From JAGHAJ01 sp964559865 [NCBI: uncultured Synergistota bacterium] (GTDB lineage Bacteria; Synergistota; JAGHAJ01): a stretch of DNA of 28,645 nucleotides. Below, piece by piece: positions 1-8,283 of this stretch (positions within the stretch are counted from its first letter, which is position 1; each line of letters opens with the position of its first letter). Position numbers and translations under genes: made by a program. A model generated the notes under the pieces. That model was not told where the DNA came from and ran no database searches. It saw nothing but the letters and a program-made list of their open reading frames with translations. The stretch is from the NCBI GenBank assembly GCA_964559865.1, contig CAZLJD010000011.1, positions 1-28,645 on the forward strand. The letters run 5' to 3'.

Positions 1-1
1 T

Positions 2-520
2 CCGATGGGCACTACGCTGGGTGAGATAGTGTTTGACATAGGAGGTGGCATACCTGAGCACAAGAGGTTCAAGGCTGCGCAGATAGGTGGGCCTTCTGGG
101 GGTGTGCTGCCCTCTGAGCACCTGAATTTGCCGCTTGACTATGAGTCTGTGACTGCAGCGGGTGCGATAATGGGCAGTGGAGGTCTGATAGTGTTGGACG
201 AGGACGACTGTATGGTGAATTTGGCGAAGTTTTTCCTTGAGTACTGTCAGGAGGAGTCGTGCGGCAAGTGTGTGCCCTGCAGGATAGGGACGAAAGAGAT
301 GTTGAATATACTCGAAAGGATAACAATAGGGAGAGGAAAAGCTGGAGACATAGAGGAGCTTGAAAGAATGGGAAAACTTATAAAAGAGACGGCGTTATGT
401 GGTTTGGGGCAGACTGCTCCGAATCCGGTGTTATCGACCATAAGGTATTTCAGGAAGGAATATGAGGAGCACATATTTGAGAAGAAATGTGCTGCCGGCG
501 TTTGCTGGGAGAAGAAGTAA
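2..520 (+). CDS. NADH-binding flavoprotein subunit (NuoF/HydB-like), 3' part only
   Basis: This is the C-terminal 172 residues of a NuoF-type subunit; the gene enters from the left edge in frame 2. In this family the subunit binds FMN and NAD(P)H and carries one [4Fe-4S] cluster, passing electrons between NAD(P) and the Fe-S partner. The cluster motif [13 protein letters not shown] lies near residues 82-94 of the visible part, and the fourth cysteine is in [13 protein letters not shown]. The protein ends at [10 protein letters not shown]. HydB/HndC relatives usually continue from CPAGVC into a two-cluster ferredoxin domain, which is absent here. The formate dehydrogenase start lies 26 bases downstream, so the two are probably one enzyme complex. 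The first 280 or so bases are rich in GAG, AAG, GTG and CTG codons, unlike what follows. Family is certain; the exact complex is inferred from the neighbour. Confidence 0.88.
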   Translation, partial: PMGTTLGEIVFDIGGGIPEHKRFKAAQIGGPSGGVLPSEHLNLPLDYESVTAAGAIMGSGGLIVLDEDDCMVNLAKFFLEYCQEESCGKCVPCRIGTKEMLNILERITIGRGKAGDIEELERMGKLIKETALCGLGQTAPNPVLSTIRYFRKEYEEHIFEKKCAAGVCWEKK

Positions 521-546
521 GCGTGGTGGATGGAAGGAGGATAGAT

Positions 547-3249
547 ATGGTTAGAATAAAGATAGATGGTAGGGAATACGAGGTGCCTCAAGGAATAACA
601 ATATTGGAGGCTGCCAAAGATAACGGTATATATATACCTACACTTTGCCATCATCCTGCATTGAAGGATGTAGGTGCATGCAGGGTATGTGTCGTTGAAG
701 TAAAAGGTGTTCCACGATTACTGACAGCTTGTACAACCCCTGTTGCAGATGGCATGGAAATCTTCACTAAAACGAAGCGGGTTTTGGATGCCAGAAGATT
801 TGTAGTGGAGCTCATACTTTCCCGCCACCCCCTGAATTGCTTTAGCTGTGAGAAAAACGGAAATTGCGAGCTGCAAGACTTAGCCTATGAACTTGGTATA
901 GAAGACTCTCCCTATGCAGATAGAAACAGAGGAAAGTATTACACTATAGATAGCAGTAATCCCTTTATCTTAAGGGATATGAACAAGTGTATTCTCTGTG
1001 GAAGATGTGTAAGAGTGTGTAATGATATACAGGGAGACGGTGTAATCAACTTTGCCTTTAGAGGCATAAACACGAGAGTTGCAACTGCATTTGATAAAGA
1101 TTTAATAGACTCTTCGTGTGTATATTGTGGGCAGTGTGTAGAAGTGTGTCCCGTTGGAGCGTTGATAGACAAACCCTCAATGGGCAAAGGAAGATCTTAT
1201 GAATTGAAGAAAACAAAGACTATCTGCCCTTATTGTGGGGTGGGGTGCGAAATAGAAATTAATGTGAACATCAAGACCGGTATGATAGCAAAGGTTACTA
1301 CGGATTACGAAAGCAAGACCTCTTTGAATAAGGGCAGGAGTTGTGTTAAAGGCCGATTCGGTTGGGGGTTTATACAGAGCCCGGATAGACTAAAGAAGCC
1401 GTTGGTGAAGGAAAATGGGAGTTTCAAGGAAGTGGACTTAGATTATGCCCTTGATCTTGTGGCCAGAAGATTTGTGGAAATAAAAGAAAAGTATGGTCCT
1501 AACAGCATAGGAGTGCTCTCTTCAGCAAAGTGCACGAACGAGGAAAATTACATAATGCAGAAGTTTGCCCGTGCTGTGATAGGAACAAATAATGTAGATC
1601 ACTGTGCGCGCTTATGCCACGCTTCTACAGTTGTTGGTCTTGCGAAGACGCTTGGCAGTGGAGCTATGACCAACGATTACAAAAGCATACTTGATTCAGA
1701 TGTTATATTGATAACAGGTTCCAACACTACTGAAGCACACCCTGTTATTGCCACATGGATAAAGGAAGCTGTTAGGAATGGGACAAAACTGATAGTGGTT
1801 GATCCCCGGAGGATAGAAATGGTCAAATATGCCACTATTTGGCTTAGGCAATACCCGGGGACGGATGTTGTGTGGCTTAATGGTATGATGCATGTCATTA
1901 TAGAAAATGAATGGTATGACAAAAAATTCGTAGAGGAGAGAACAGTTGGGTTTGAGAAGCTGAAAGAGACAGTCAGAAAGTACACACCTGACTATGTTGA
2001 AAAGATTTCGGGTATACCTGCTAATGACTTGGTAGAAGCAGCGTATATTTACTCTCATGCCAAAGCTGCAGGGATATACTTTGCAATGGGAATCACCCAA
2101 CATGTGTCGGGTACAGATAATGTAATCTCCGTAGCGAATCTTGCCCTTATTACGGGGAACCTTGGAAGGTCAGGTGCCGGAGTGAACCCTCTAAGGGGGC
2201 AGAACAATGTGCAGGGTGCTTGCGATTTGGGTGCTTTGCCAGATGTTTACCCTGGGTATCAGAAAGTGAGTGATGAATCTGCGAGAAAAAGGTTCGAGGA
2301 TGCATGGGGCGTGAAGCTTTCACCTGAACCTGGTTTGACCATTGTTGAGATGATGGACCATGCCTATGATGGAACTCTTAAGGCTATGTATATAATGGCA
2401 GAAAACCCAGCACTCAGTGACCCAGATATAAATCATCTTAAGGAATCTCTTAAGAGGCTGGAGTTTTTGGTAGTTCAAGACATATTCTTGAGTGAAACAG
2501 CTGAATTAGCGGATGTTGTTTTACCGGCTGCCTCATTTGCTGAGAAAGATGGTACGTACACTGCTACTTCCAGGGTAATCCAGAAACTAAACAAAGTACT
2601 CGATCCTCCCGGTGAAGCCATGGAAGACTGGAGAATTATATGCGAGATATCCAATAGGATGGGGTATCCTATGAATTACAACTCTACTGCCGAGATAATG
2701 AGAGAGATAGCCTCCGTTACACCTATATATGCGGGTATATCTCATGAAAGGTTGAAGGATGGTGGCATTCCGTGGCCATGTCCTTCTAAAGAACACCCTG
2801 GAACACCTATACTTTATACCGAAAGGTTTAACCATCCAGATGGAAGAGCAAGAATAATACCTGTTGAATATAAAGAATCTCCGGAACTACCAGATGAGGA
2901 GTATCCTTATCTGCTCTCTACAGGAAGGTGGCTCCAGCATTTTCATACTGGCACAATGACTAGGAGGTCTGACCCCATAAATGAATATAGGCCGGAAGTG
3001 CTATTTGAAATTAACCCAAGTGATGGCGAAAAGTTGGGCATAAGAGATGGAGACATCGTTAGAGTAACGTCAAGGAGAGGGAGTATAAAGGGTAAAGTCA
3101 AACTTACTGACAGATCCATGCCTGGCATGGTGTTCATTCCATTTCACTTCTCAGAAGCAGCTGTTAATTTACTTACAAGCTCTAAGTTTGATCCTATTGC
3201 CAAGATACCAGAATTCAAAGTGAGTGCTGTCAGAATTGAAAAGTTATGA
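547..3249 (+). CDS. fdhA: Formate dehydrogenase catalytic subunit, cysteine type, with NuoG-like N-terminus
   Basis: This 900-residue molybdo/tungsto-bis-PGD enzyme oxidises formate to CO2 (or the reverse) and passes electrons to the NuoF-like subunit. From the N-terminus the sequence shows a [2Fe-2S] domain (C34, C45, C48, C62), a His-Cys box (H94, C98, C101, C107), two [4Fe-4S] sites (C148/151/154/158 and C191/194/197/201), and the molybdopterin domain with its own cluster (C227, C230, C234, C266). The formate dehydrogenase signature ARLCHAS places cysteine 357 where many relatives have selenocysteine, followed by His358; NPLRGQNNVQG supplies the conserved arginine. I chose ATG 547 rather than an upstream ATG at 487 because GGAAGGAGG ends 6 bases before it and the [2Fe-2S] fold begins there. 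It overlaps mobA by 4 bases. A formate-dependent hydrogenase or bifurcating complex is possible; upstream genes are out of view. Confidence 0.93.
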   Translation: MVRIKIDGREYEVPQGITILEAAKDNGIYIPTLCHHPALKDVGACRVCVVEVKGVPRLLTACTTPVADGMEIFTKTKRVLDARRFVVELILSRHPLNCFSCEKNGNCELQDLAYELGIEDSPYADRNRGKYYTIDSSNPFILRDMNKCILCGRCVRVCNDIQGDGVINFAFRGINTRVATAFDKDLIDSSCVYCGQCVEVCPVGALIDKPSMGKGRSYELKKTKTICPYCGVGCEIEINVNIKTGMIAKVTTDYESKTSLNKGRSCVKGRFGWGFIQSPDRLKKPLVKENGSFKEVDLDYALDLVARRFVEIKEKYGPNSIGVLSSAKCTNEENYIMQKFARAVIGTNNVDHCARLCHASTVVGLAKTLGSGAMTNDYKSILDSDVILITGSNTTEAHPVIATWIKEAVRNGTKLIVVDPRRIEMVKYATIWLRQYPGTDVVWLNGMMHVIIENEWYDKKFVEERTVGFEKLKETVRKYTPDYVEKISGIPANDLVEAAYIYSHAKAAGIYFAMGITQHVSGTDNVISVANLALITGNLGRSGAGVNPLRGQNNVQGACDLGALPDVYPGYQKVSDESARKRFEDAWGVKLSPEPGLTIVEMMDHAYDGTLKAMYIMAENPALSDPDINHLKESLKRLEFLVVQDIFLSETAELADVVLPAASFAEKDGTYTATSRVIQKLNKVLDPPGEAMEDWRIICEISNRMGYPMNYNSTAEIMREIASVTPIYAGISHERLKDGGIPWPCPSKEHPGTPILYTERFNHPDGRARIIPVEYKESPELPDEEYPYLLSTGRWLQHFHTGTMTRRSDPINEYRPEVLFEINPSDGEKLGIRDGDIVRVTSRRGSIKGKVKLTDRSMPGMVFIPFHFSEAAVNLLTSSKFDPIAKIPEFKVSAVRIEKL

Positions 3250-3836
3250 TTGAGCATGCATCTTTAATAGTACTTGCAGGTGGAAAGTCAAAAAGGATGG
3301 GTATACCTAAATCCCTTCTGCGGATAAACGGAAAGCTACTCTTAGAGTATATAGTAGATGCTCTTTACAGCCTTTTTGATGATATTTTACTGGTCGTGAA
3401 GGAACCACCATATCCCGTTAGCGCATATTATAGGATTATATTTGATAAGCACAGAGAAAGTAGCCCACTTGTGGGAATATTTGCAGGCTTAAAAGAGGCG
3501 TATAACCAGTATAGCCTCGTAGTAGGAGGAGATATGCCTTTTGTTGTGCCCTCATTAGTTGCGAGTCTTCTTTCCTCCGTCAAGGAGGAAGATGTCATTG
3601 TACCTATAGTGAATGGCTTCTATGAACCACTACTGGCAATTTACAACAAGAGGATTTTGGATATTATAGAGAGACGGATAAAAGAAGGTAACTTCAAAGT
3701 ATCTTCACTCTATGAGGAAGTTTATGTTCGTGAGGTCCCAGAAAGCCAAATAAGGAGAGAAGACCCAGCGCTTCTCTCCTTTCTGAATATGAATACCCCA
3801 AGAGATCTTGATTTTCTTAATCTACCTTTTCTCTGA
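3246..3836 (+). CDS. mobA: Molybdenum cofactor guanylyltransferase MobA
   Basis: MobA transfers GMP to molybdopterin to make the guanine dinucleotide form used by formate dehydrogenase. The 196-residue protein has the nucleotidyltransferase signature LAGGKSKRMGIPKSLL at residues 10-25, the metal-binding GGDMPF near residue 95, and the C-terminal NMNTPRDL seen in this family. Its length is normal. The ATG overlaps the fdhA stop (ATGA), which suggests translational coupling and matches cofactor supply to the enzyme that needs it. The 3' end overlaps the convergent PH-domain gene by 20 bases. MobA-like proteins also include cytidylyltransferases acting on other molybdopterins, but the fdhA context supports the guanylyl assignment. 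Confidence 0.9.
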   Translation: MIEHASLIVLAGGKSKRMGIPKSLLRINGKLLLEYIVDALYSLFDDILLVVKEPPYPVSAYYRIIFDKHRESSPLVGIFAGLKEAYNQYSLVVGGDMPFVVPSLVASLLSSVKEEDVIVPIVNGFYEPLLAIYNKRILDIIERRIKEGNFKVSSLYEEVYVREVPESQIRREDPALLSFLNMNTPRDLDFLNLPFL

Positions 3837-4269
3837 ACTTTAGAATTATCTCTCTTATCCCATTTGGATTTGGCAATCCCCTTGCATACATTTCATATCC
3901 GGATGTACCGGAAGAGGCGATCATTACATCGCCAATTCCTATAATTCTTTGCACCAGACTTTGCTTTATGTCAATGGTTCTTATATCTTTGATGAATATC
4001 TCTTTGATGTCTTTAGAAAGCACTCCCTTCTTTAAGACAACCCTATCCTCGTGAACGGTAAATTTGAGAGATAGTTTCCCCCACAATATCACAATAAACG
4101 TGACTACAACACATCCAAACACAAAGTACATGGTAACTCTCCAATACAACGGATCTACTTTTGCAAAAAACCCTTCATACTTCAGATACAAGACGCCGCC
4201 CGGTGCGATCACCCAGCATATCAAGATATGCCAAAAGAAGTTCCACCACGATGGTCTTACGTTCATCAT
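3817..4269 (-). CDS. Small membrane protein with bacterial PH domain (YdbT/DUF304-like)
   Basis: This 150-residue protein has two predicted membrane segments (about residues 8-30 and 44-64) and then a bacterial Pleckstrin-homology-like domain. The visible pattern is 'FTVHEDRVVLKKGVLSK' followed by 'IKDIRTIDIKQSLVQRIIG' and 'GIGDVMIASSG', typical of bPH2/DUF304. Function in this family is unknown; membrane-anchored PH-like domains are thought to mediate assembly or lipid contacts. Two ATG codons are adjacent (4269 and 4266); the first has AAAGGAGG 7 bases upstream. It follows the metallo-beta-lactamase-fold gene by 18 bases on the same strand, so both are probably cotranscribed. The 3' end overlaps mobA. 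Confidence 0.8.
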   Translation of the reverse strand: MMNVRPSWWNFFWHILICWVIAPGGVLYLKYEGFFAKVDPLYWRVTMYFVFGCVVVTFIVILWGKLSLKFTVHEDRVVLKKGVLSKDIKEIFIKDIRTIDIKQSLVQRIIGIGDVMIASSGTSGYEMYARGLPNPNGIREIILKFREKVD

Positions 4270-4287
4270 ATCACTGCCTCCTTTGTT

Positions 4288-5100
4288 TTAATACCCGAGT
4301 GTTAGAGAACTACCCACATGCAGTTCTGTGTAATTGTCTGGATATGTGTCTTTTAGGAAATTCCTCGTGAAGTCTCCACTGCAGTGAATTGCAGCTATCT
4401 TCTTAACTCCCATATCCATGAGTCTCGGGATCACTCGTTTTATCTTCCAGTGTGGGCTGTTAAGCAGATGGAATCCACCTATTACAGCGTATGCCTGAGT
4501 ATGAAGGCTCTTTACCGCAGCACTTACTATGTTATCTACTCTGGGGTGGCTGCATCCAACCAATACTATCAATCCTTTTCTCTTTAGGTTCACCGCTATA
4601 GCCTCTTCGTAAGGTGGCCCGTATAATTCTCCTATTATTGCAATACCATTTGCAACCTTCTTGGTATGTTGCACAGGTATAGGATTAAGGTTCAAGTGCT
4701 TTATCCAGTCGAAAACCCTGTGGTTCATATCCTTTGGAACATACACAGTTAATCCCTGATGCAACTTAGCTATAGCAGGTAATCCCCCAACATGGTCGTG
4801 ATGTTCATGCGATATGCCAACAAAAGCTATATCTTTTAGATTTATCCCAAGTTTTTCTGCATTGTATAAGAGGTCTTCAGGTTCTGGTCCGGTGTCCCAT
4901 AGAAATTTTGTATCTTTAGTCTCAACAAATACACTTAGTCCCCATGGGGCACGCAAACCATCATATGGGTGATTATCAATCAGTACCGTGAGCTTTACCC
5001 AATCTATAGCTTTCACAGGGTCTGTATGTTGGTTACTATGTGAAATTCCCCCTATGGAGACCATACACACCACAAAAGCAACAAGTGTAGTAATCTTCAT
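4288..5100 (-). CDS. Secreted metallo-beta-lactamase-fold hydrolase (COG1237-like)
   Basis: This 270-residue metal-dependent hydrolase has a hydrophobic N-terminal signal (about residues 4-20), suggesting export. The metal motif HEHHDH is at residues 98-103, with further ligand-type segments GCSHPRVD, GGFHLL and AIHCSG in the order seen in the COG1237 group, which includes archaeal dihydropterin-ribofuranosylaminobenzene phosphate synthase-like enzymes. The true substrate cannot be read from sequence. Exported members are less usual because the characterised relatives are cytosolic. I chose ATG 5100, 8 bases after GGGGGAGG, over a GTG at 5109 that lies inside the ribosome site. It leads the two-gene unit with the PH-domain protein; a terminator of the upstream hcp gene separates them. 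Confidence 0.82.
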   Translation of the reverse strand: MKITTLVAFVVCMVSIGGISHSNQHTDPVKAIDWVKLTVLIDNHPYDGLRAPWGLSVFVETKDTKFLWDTGPEPEDLLYNAEKLGINLKDIAFVGISHEHHDHVGGLPAIAKLHQGLTVYVPKDMNHRVFDWIKHLNLNPIPVQHTKKVANGIAIIGELYGPPYEEAIAVNLKRKGLIVLVGCSHPRVDNIVSAAVKSLHTQAYAVIGGFHLLNSPHWKIKRVIPRLMDMGVKKIAAIHCSGDFTRNFLKDTYPDNYTELHVGSSLTLGY

Positions 5101-5134
5101 GATTCTCACCTCCCCCTAAATTCTACCACAATAA

Positions 5135-5168
5135 AAAAGGGGCAGGACAAAGTTGTCCTGCCCCTTTT
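5135..5168 (-). terminator. Rho-independent terminator after hcp
   Basis: A 16-base perfect inverted repeat, AAAAGGGGCAGGACAA and its complement, is separated by 2 bases, so the real loop includes a few stem ends. Read on the minus strand it follows the hcp stop by about 17 bases and continues into a run of six Ts. This is a strong intrinsic terminator. It implies the secreted hydrolase gene further on has its own promoter or depends on readthrough. Confidence 0.9.
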
Positions 5169-5185
5169 AGCCTTCGAGTAAAGTG

Positions 5186-6847
5186 TTAGTTGCCTTTTAA
5201 CATATCTTGCATGTCTTTCTCAACAGTTGTTATAGGACGTATATCAAACTTATCCACGAGTACTTTCAGAACGTTTGGAGATACAAATGCTGGCAGGGTT
5301 GGTCCAAGACGGATCTTTTTTACACCAGAATACAACAGGGCAAGAAGCACTGCCACAGCTTTCTGTTCATACCATGCTATATTATAAGATATTGGTAGAT
5401 CATTTATATCGTTGAGATTCAATGCTTCTTTTAACTTTAACGCTGTTACTATGAGTGAGTACGAATCGTTGCACTGTCCTGCATCAAGCACTCGAGGGAT
5501 GCCATTAATGTCTCCAAGATCAAGCATGTTGTATCTGTACTTTGCGCACCCTGCAGTGAGTATCACAGTATCCTTTGGAAGTCTTTTTGCAAACTCAGTG
5601 TAGTACTCTCTTTCTTTGTATCTTCCATCACAGCCAGCCATTACAAAGAATCTCTTTATTAGTCCAGACTTAACTGCATCCAATACTCTGTCGATCACGC
5701 TCTCTACTGTATTGTGTGCAAATCCTATAGGAATCTTTTTTCCCGGGGTCTCTTTAAGGTTGCCAAGTTCGAGGGCTTTCTTAATTACCGCTGAAAAGTC
5801 TTTTGGTTTTCCGTCAATCCTATTTGGTATGTGGCTGACACCAGGCCATGCTACAAGTCCTGTTGTAAAAATTCTGTCTCTGTAGCTATTAAGCGGCCTT
5901 TGAATACAGTTTGTTGTCATTACGATCGGGCCGTTAAACTCTGCGAACTCTTTCTGTTGCCTGTGCCATGATGTTCCATAGTTTCCCACCAAATGCTTAT
6001 ATTTTTTCAGTCCTGGATATGCATTTGCTGGAAGCATTTCACCATGTGTATATACATTTATACCTGTCCCTTCTGTTTGCTTCAAAATCTCCTCAAGATC
6101 GAGTAGATCATGACCACTTACGAGTATTCCCGGTGCTGCATATGTGCCGGTGTAAACCTCTGTTGGTTCAGGGTGGCCATATGTGGATGTGTTCGCTTCA
6201 TCCAGTAAAGTCATCGCCTTCACTGCAAACTCTCCCGCTTTCATCACGGTAGCAATCAGTTTATCAACAGCAACAGAATCATCCGTAGTTACGATAAGCG
6301 CATCCTCTATGAAATAAAGTATCTCATTATTAAAGTGCTTTAGTATATATGCATGATCTGTATAAGCTGCTATACCCTTGAGTCCATAGACTAAAAGTTC
6401 CCTCAAAGAGCGGATATCTTCATCTGCCGTTGAAAGTACTCCAACAGACTTTCCTTTCTCTAACATGTCTGATATGTTGGATGGTTTCCATAAGGCAGAA
6501 TCATGCATCTCTTCTTGAAAATCTTCCCCATATTTTCCCCTGTATGTTTTCGTAAAAGCACCTTTCAGGTTTTCTCTAATTGCTATGGCTCTTTCTATTA
6601 GTTCCTTTAGTCTTTCAGGGTCAAAGTTTACATTGGTTATAGTGGAAAATAGCCCTTCCGCGATGAAGAGGTCTGCTTCATCAGTTTTTATTCCAAGCTC
6701 TCTTGCCTTCTTCGCCCATATGGAGATACCTTTAAGCATGTATATAAGAAGATCCTGCAGGGTTGCTACTTCCTCTGTTTTCCCACATACTCCTTGAACG
6801 GTACATCCCTTATTATTTAGTGTTTCTTGGCACTGAAAACAAAACAT
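5186..6847 (-). CDS. hcp: Hydroxylamine reductase / hybrid cluster protein, class I
   Basis: Hcp carries a cubane cluster and a hybrid 4Fe-2O-2S cluster and reduces hydroxylamine in vitro; in vivo it is linked to nitric oxide detoxification and S-nitrosylation. The 553 residues equal the usual class I length. The N-terminal cysteines C3, C6, C15 and C21 give the class I pattern. Hybrid-cluster ligands appear in order: SGHDL (His), THGEML (Glu), TTNC, AGCDGR (persulfide Cys), [16 protein letters not shown] and WYEQKA (Glu). No ligand seems missing. The ATG is preceded by AGGAGG at good distance. It is divergent from a Crp/Fnr-type regulator with a shared palindrome, which suggests nitrosative-stress control. 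The product is soluble and cytosolic. Confidence 0.97.
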   Translation of the reverse strand: MFCFQCQETLNNKGCTVQGVCGKTEEVATLQDLLIYMLKGISIWAKKARELGIKTDEADLFIAEGLFSTITNVNFDPERLKELIERAIAIRENLKGAFTKTYRGKYGEDFQEEMHDSALWKPSNISDMLEKGKSVGVLSTADEDIRSLRELLVYGLKGIAAYTDHAYILKHFNNEILYFIEDALIVTTDDSVAVDKLIATVMKAGEFAVKAMTLLDEANTSTYGHPEPTEVYTGTYAAPGILVSGHDLLDLEEILKQTEGTGINVYTHGEMLPANAYPGLKKYKHLVGNYGTSWHRQQKEFAEFNGPIVMTTNCIQRPLNSYRDRIFTTGLVAWPGVSHIPNRIDGKPKDFSAVIKKALELGNLKETPGKKIPIGFAHNTVESVIDRVLDAVKSGLIKRFFVMAGCDGRYKEREYYTEFAKRLPKDTVILTAGCAKYRYNMLDLGDINGIPRVLDAGQCNDSYSLIVTALKLKEALNLNDINDLPISYNIAWYEQKAVAVLLALLYSGVKKIRLGPTLPAFVSPNVLKVLVDKFDIRPITTVEKDMQDMLKGN

Positions 6848-6881
6848 GAAATTACACCTCCTGCTTTACAAATTTTAGCTT

Positions 6882-6930
6882 TGCCTATATTATAATTCTG
6901 TATACTCAATTTGTATGTAACAATTGTTAC
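6882..6930 (-). promoter_or_regulatory. hcp promoter with activator-type operator
   Basis: On the minus strand a perfect TATAAT sits at 6894-6889, predicting transcription start near 6882. There is no good -35 hexamer at 17 bases. Instead the perfect palindrome GTAACAATTGTTAC is centred at 6923.5, which is -41.5 from the predicted start. That is the classic position for a class II Crp/Fnr-type activator replacing the -35 contact. The spacing is computed from sequence; activation is inferred. Confidence 0.65.
6917..6930. promoter_or_regulatory. Perfect 14-base palindrome, probable HcpR-type operator
   Basis: GTAACAATTGTTAC is a perfect inverted repeat with half site GTAAC and a 4-base centre. 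It fits the two-fold half-site layout bound by Crp/Fnr dimers. It ends immediately before the ribosome site of the regulator gene. A plus-strand TATAAT (6891-6896) would start the regulator message near 6903, upstream of the palindrome, so binding could also block the regulator's own transcription. Confidence 0.7.
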
Positions 6931-6945
6931 GAGGAGGGGATTAGT

Positions 6946-7623
6946 TTGGACCCTATCGATACACTTCTACAGCATCCGATTTTTGAGGGAATCGCAGCAA
7001 AAGGCGTACGAAAACTGGTATTAGACAGTAAGAATCGTAAGGAAACTTTTCATGAAGGTGAAGTTGTAAGGTACAGGGGAGATAAATGCTCAGGGTTGTT
7101 TTTTGTGACTGAGGGAAAAGTTAGGGCAGAGATGCAGGATCCACGGGGTAAGGTTTTGTTGCTAGAAATCATGTCTTTTCCTGCCATCCTTGCACCCAAC
7201 TTTCTGTTTGCACAGAACAATGTGTTTCCTGTTGATGTAATTGCTATTGAGAATGTAGTAGTATGGGTAATGCATAGAGATGTTGTGATCTCTGGATTCT
7301 ATGAGCATCCGAAATTTCTTATGAACTTTCTGAAGATAGTGGGAGATAAGACGGATTTTCTTACACAAAAACTGTGGATATCTACAATGAATACCTTAAG
7401 AGAAAAGGTCGTCGCTTACTTATACAACTTAAGTGAATATGGAAAGCAGCTGGAAGTTGAACTTCCAATCACGAGAGAAGAAATGGCTAACCTTTTCGGC
7501 GTGGAAAGGCCTTCCCTTTCAAGAGTTATATCGGAACTGAAAAAGGAGGGTATCATAGAAATTAAAAATAGAAGTGTAAAATTGATAAACCTTGAGCACA
7601 TAGTATCAACGTTAGAGGAATAG
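6946..7623 (+). CDS. hcpR: Crp/Fnr-family transcription regulator, HcpR-like
   Basis: This 225-residue regulator has a cyclic-nucleotide-type sensor domain (about residues 10-115), a long dimer helix, and a winged helix-turn-helix at about 176-200 (ITREEMANLFGVERPSLSRV). HcpR proteins control hcp in Clostridia, Thermotogales, Bacteroidetes and deltaproteobacteria in response to nitrogen oxides, with haem proposed as sensor in some. It lacks the four-cysteine Fe-S pattern of Fnr. The start is TTG at 6946, supported by GAGGAGGGG just upstream; the next ATG is far inside the fold. The symbol rests on divergence from hcp and the shared palindrome, not on sequence alone. The stop abuts the stop of the convergent glycerophosphotransferase relic. 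Confidence 0.82.
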   Translation: MDPIDTLLQHPIFEGIAAKGVRKLVLDSKNRKETFHEGEVVRYRGDKCSGLFFVTEGKVRAEMQDPRGKVLLLEIMSFPAILAPNFLFAQNNVFPVDVIAIENVVVWVMHRDVVISGFYEHPKFLMNFLKIVGDKTDFLTQKLWISTMNTLREKVVAYLYNLSEYGKQLEVELPITREEMANLFGVERPSLSRVISELKKEGIIEIKNRSVKLINLEHIVSTLEE

Positions 7624-8280
7624 TTAACTTCCCAGAAATTTCATGATCTCATTGAACACCCTTTTGCTGCTTTCTCCGTCCGCATAAGCATGAAACTTTT
7701 CCTTGATTCTCCTTCTCTCTAACTGGTATTTCTGTGGGTCATTTATAGCTTCCTCAATATAATTCACCACTTCATCCCAATTCTTTGCCTTTGGCCCTGG
7801 TGTAACTAACGCATAATTGTAGTAAAATCCTCTGCTCCTTATATAGTTATCTATGTCAAATGGAGCAAATATAATTGGTCTATCCAATAAGAGGTAGTCG
7901 AAATAGACACTTGAGTAATCTGTAATAAGCACATCTGTCTGTACAAGTAGAGGGTATATATCCGGTAGTACTTCATCTGACAGAAAAATGAGGCTTTCTG
8001 ACGCTACCTGTTGACTATTTAGACCCTGATCAGATGTGTGCATTTTGACCCACAATACAGCATTATATTTCCTCAAGAGTTTTTGTAATTTATCTGCATC
8101 AAAGCCATAGTCTGCAAATATGTTGACATTGGGATCATCTCTAAAAGTAGGAAGATAAGATATGACAAGTTTTCCTCTAAACAGGTGGTTTAGAGAAGCT
8201 CGGATTTGTTCCCTCTCTGCGCTGGTGTACGGACTTCCCATTAGAATGTCATTTCGGGGATAACCAGTAATGGAGAGATT
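7624..8280 (-). pseudogene. 5'-truncated TagF-like CDP-glycerol glycerophosphotransferase relic
   Basis: The longest ATG frame (from 8241) gives 205 residues matching only the C-terminal half of a TagF-type glycerophosphate/polyol-phosphate transferase. Visible family blocks are YLPTFRDD, WVKMHTSD, LLVQTDVLITDYSSVYFDYL, RPIIFAPFD, and a tail with 'DGESSKRVFNEIM'. Catalytic domains of this family usually span about 350-390 residues. Homology continues in frame upstream of the ATG as ITGYPRNDIL, a conserved TagF block, until a stop at 8281-8283; a further weak match carries on to another stop at 8308-8310. The reading frame is therefore broken and its N-terminal half is lost. TagF acts at the membrane in teichoic-acid or related polymer synthesis. 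A shortened product could still be made, but would lack the acceptor-side domain. Confidence 0.8.
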
Positions 8281-8283
8281 TTA

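Noticed and set aside
5101-5109. GTG start at 5109 for the secreted hydrolase
   Set aside because: The GTG is part of the AGGAGGTGAG ribosome site that serves ATG 5100.
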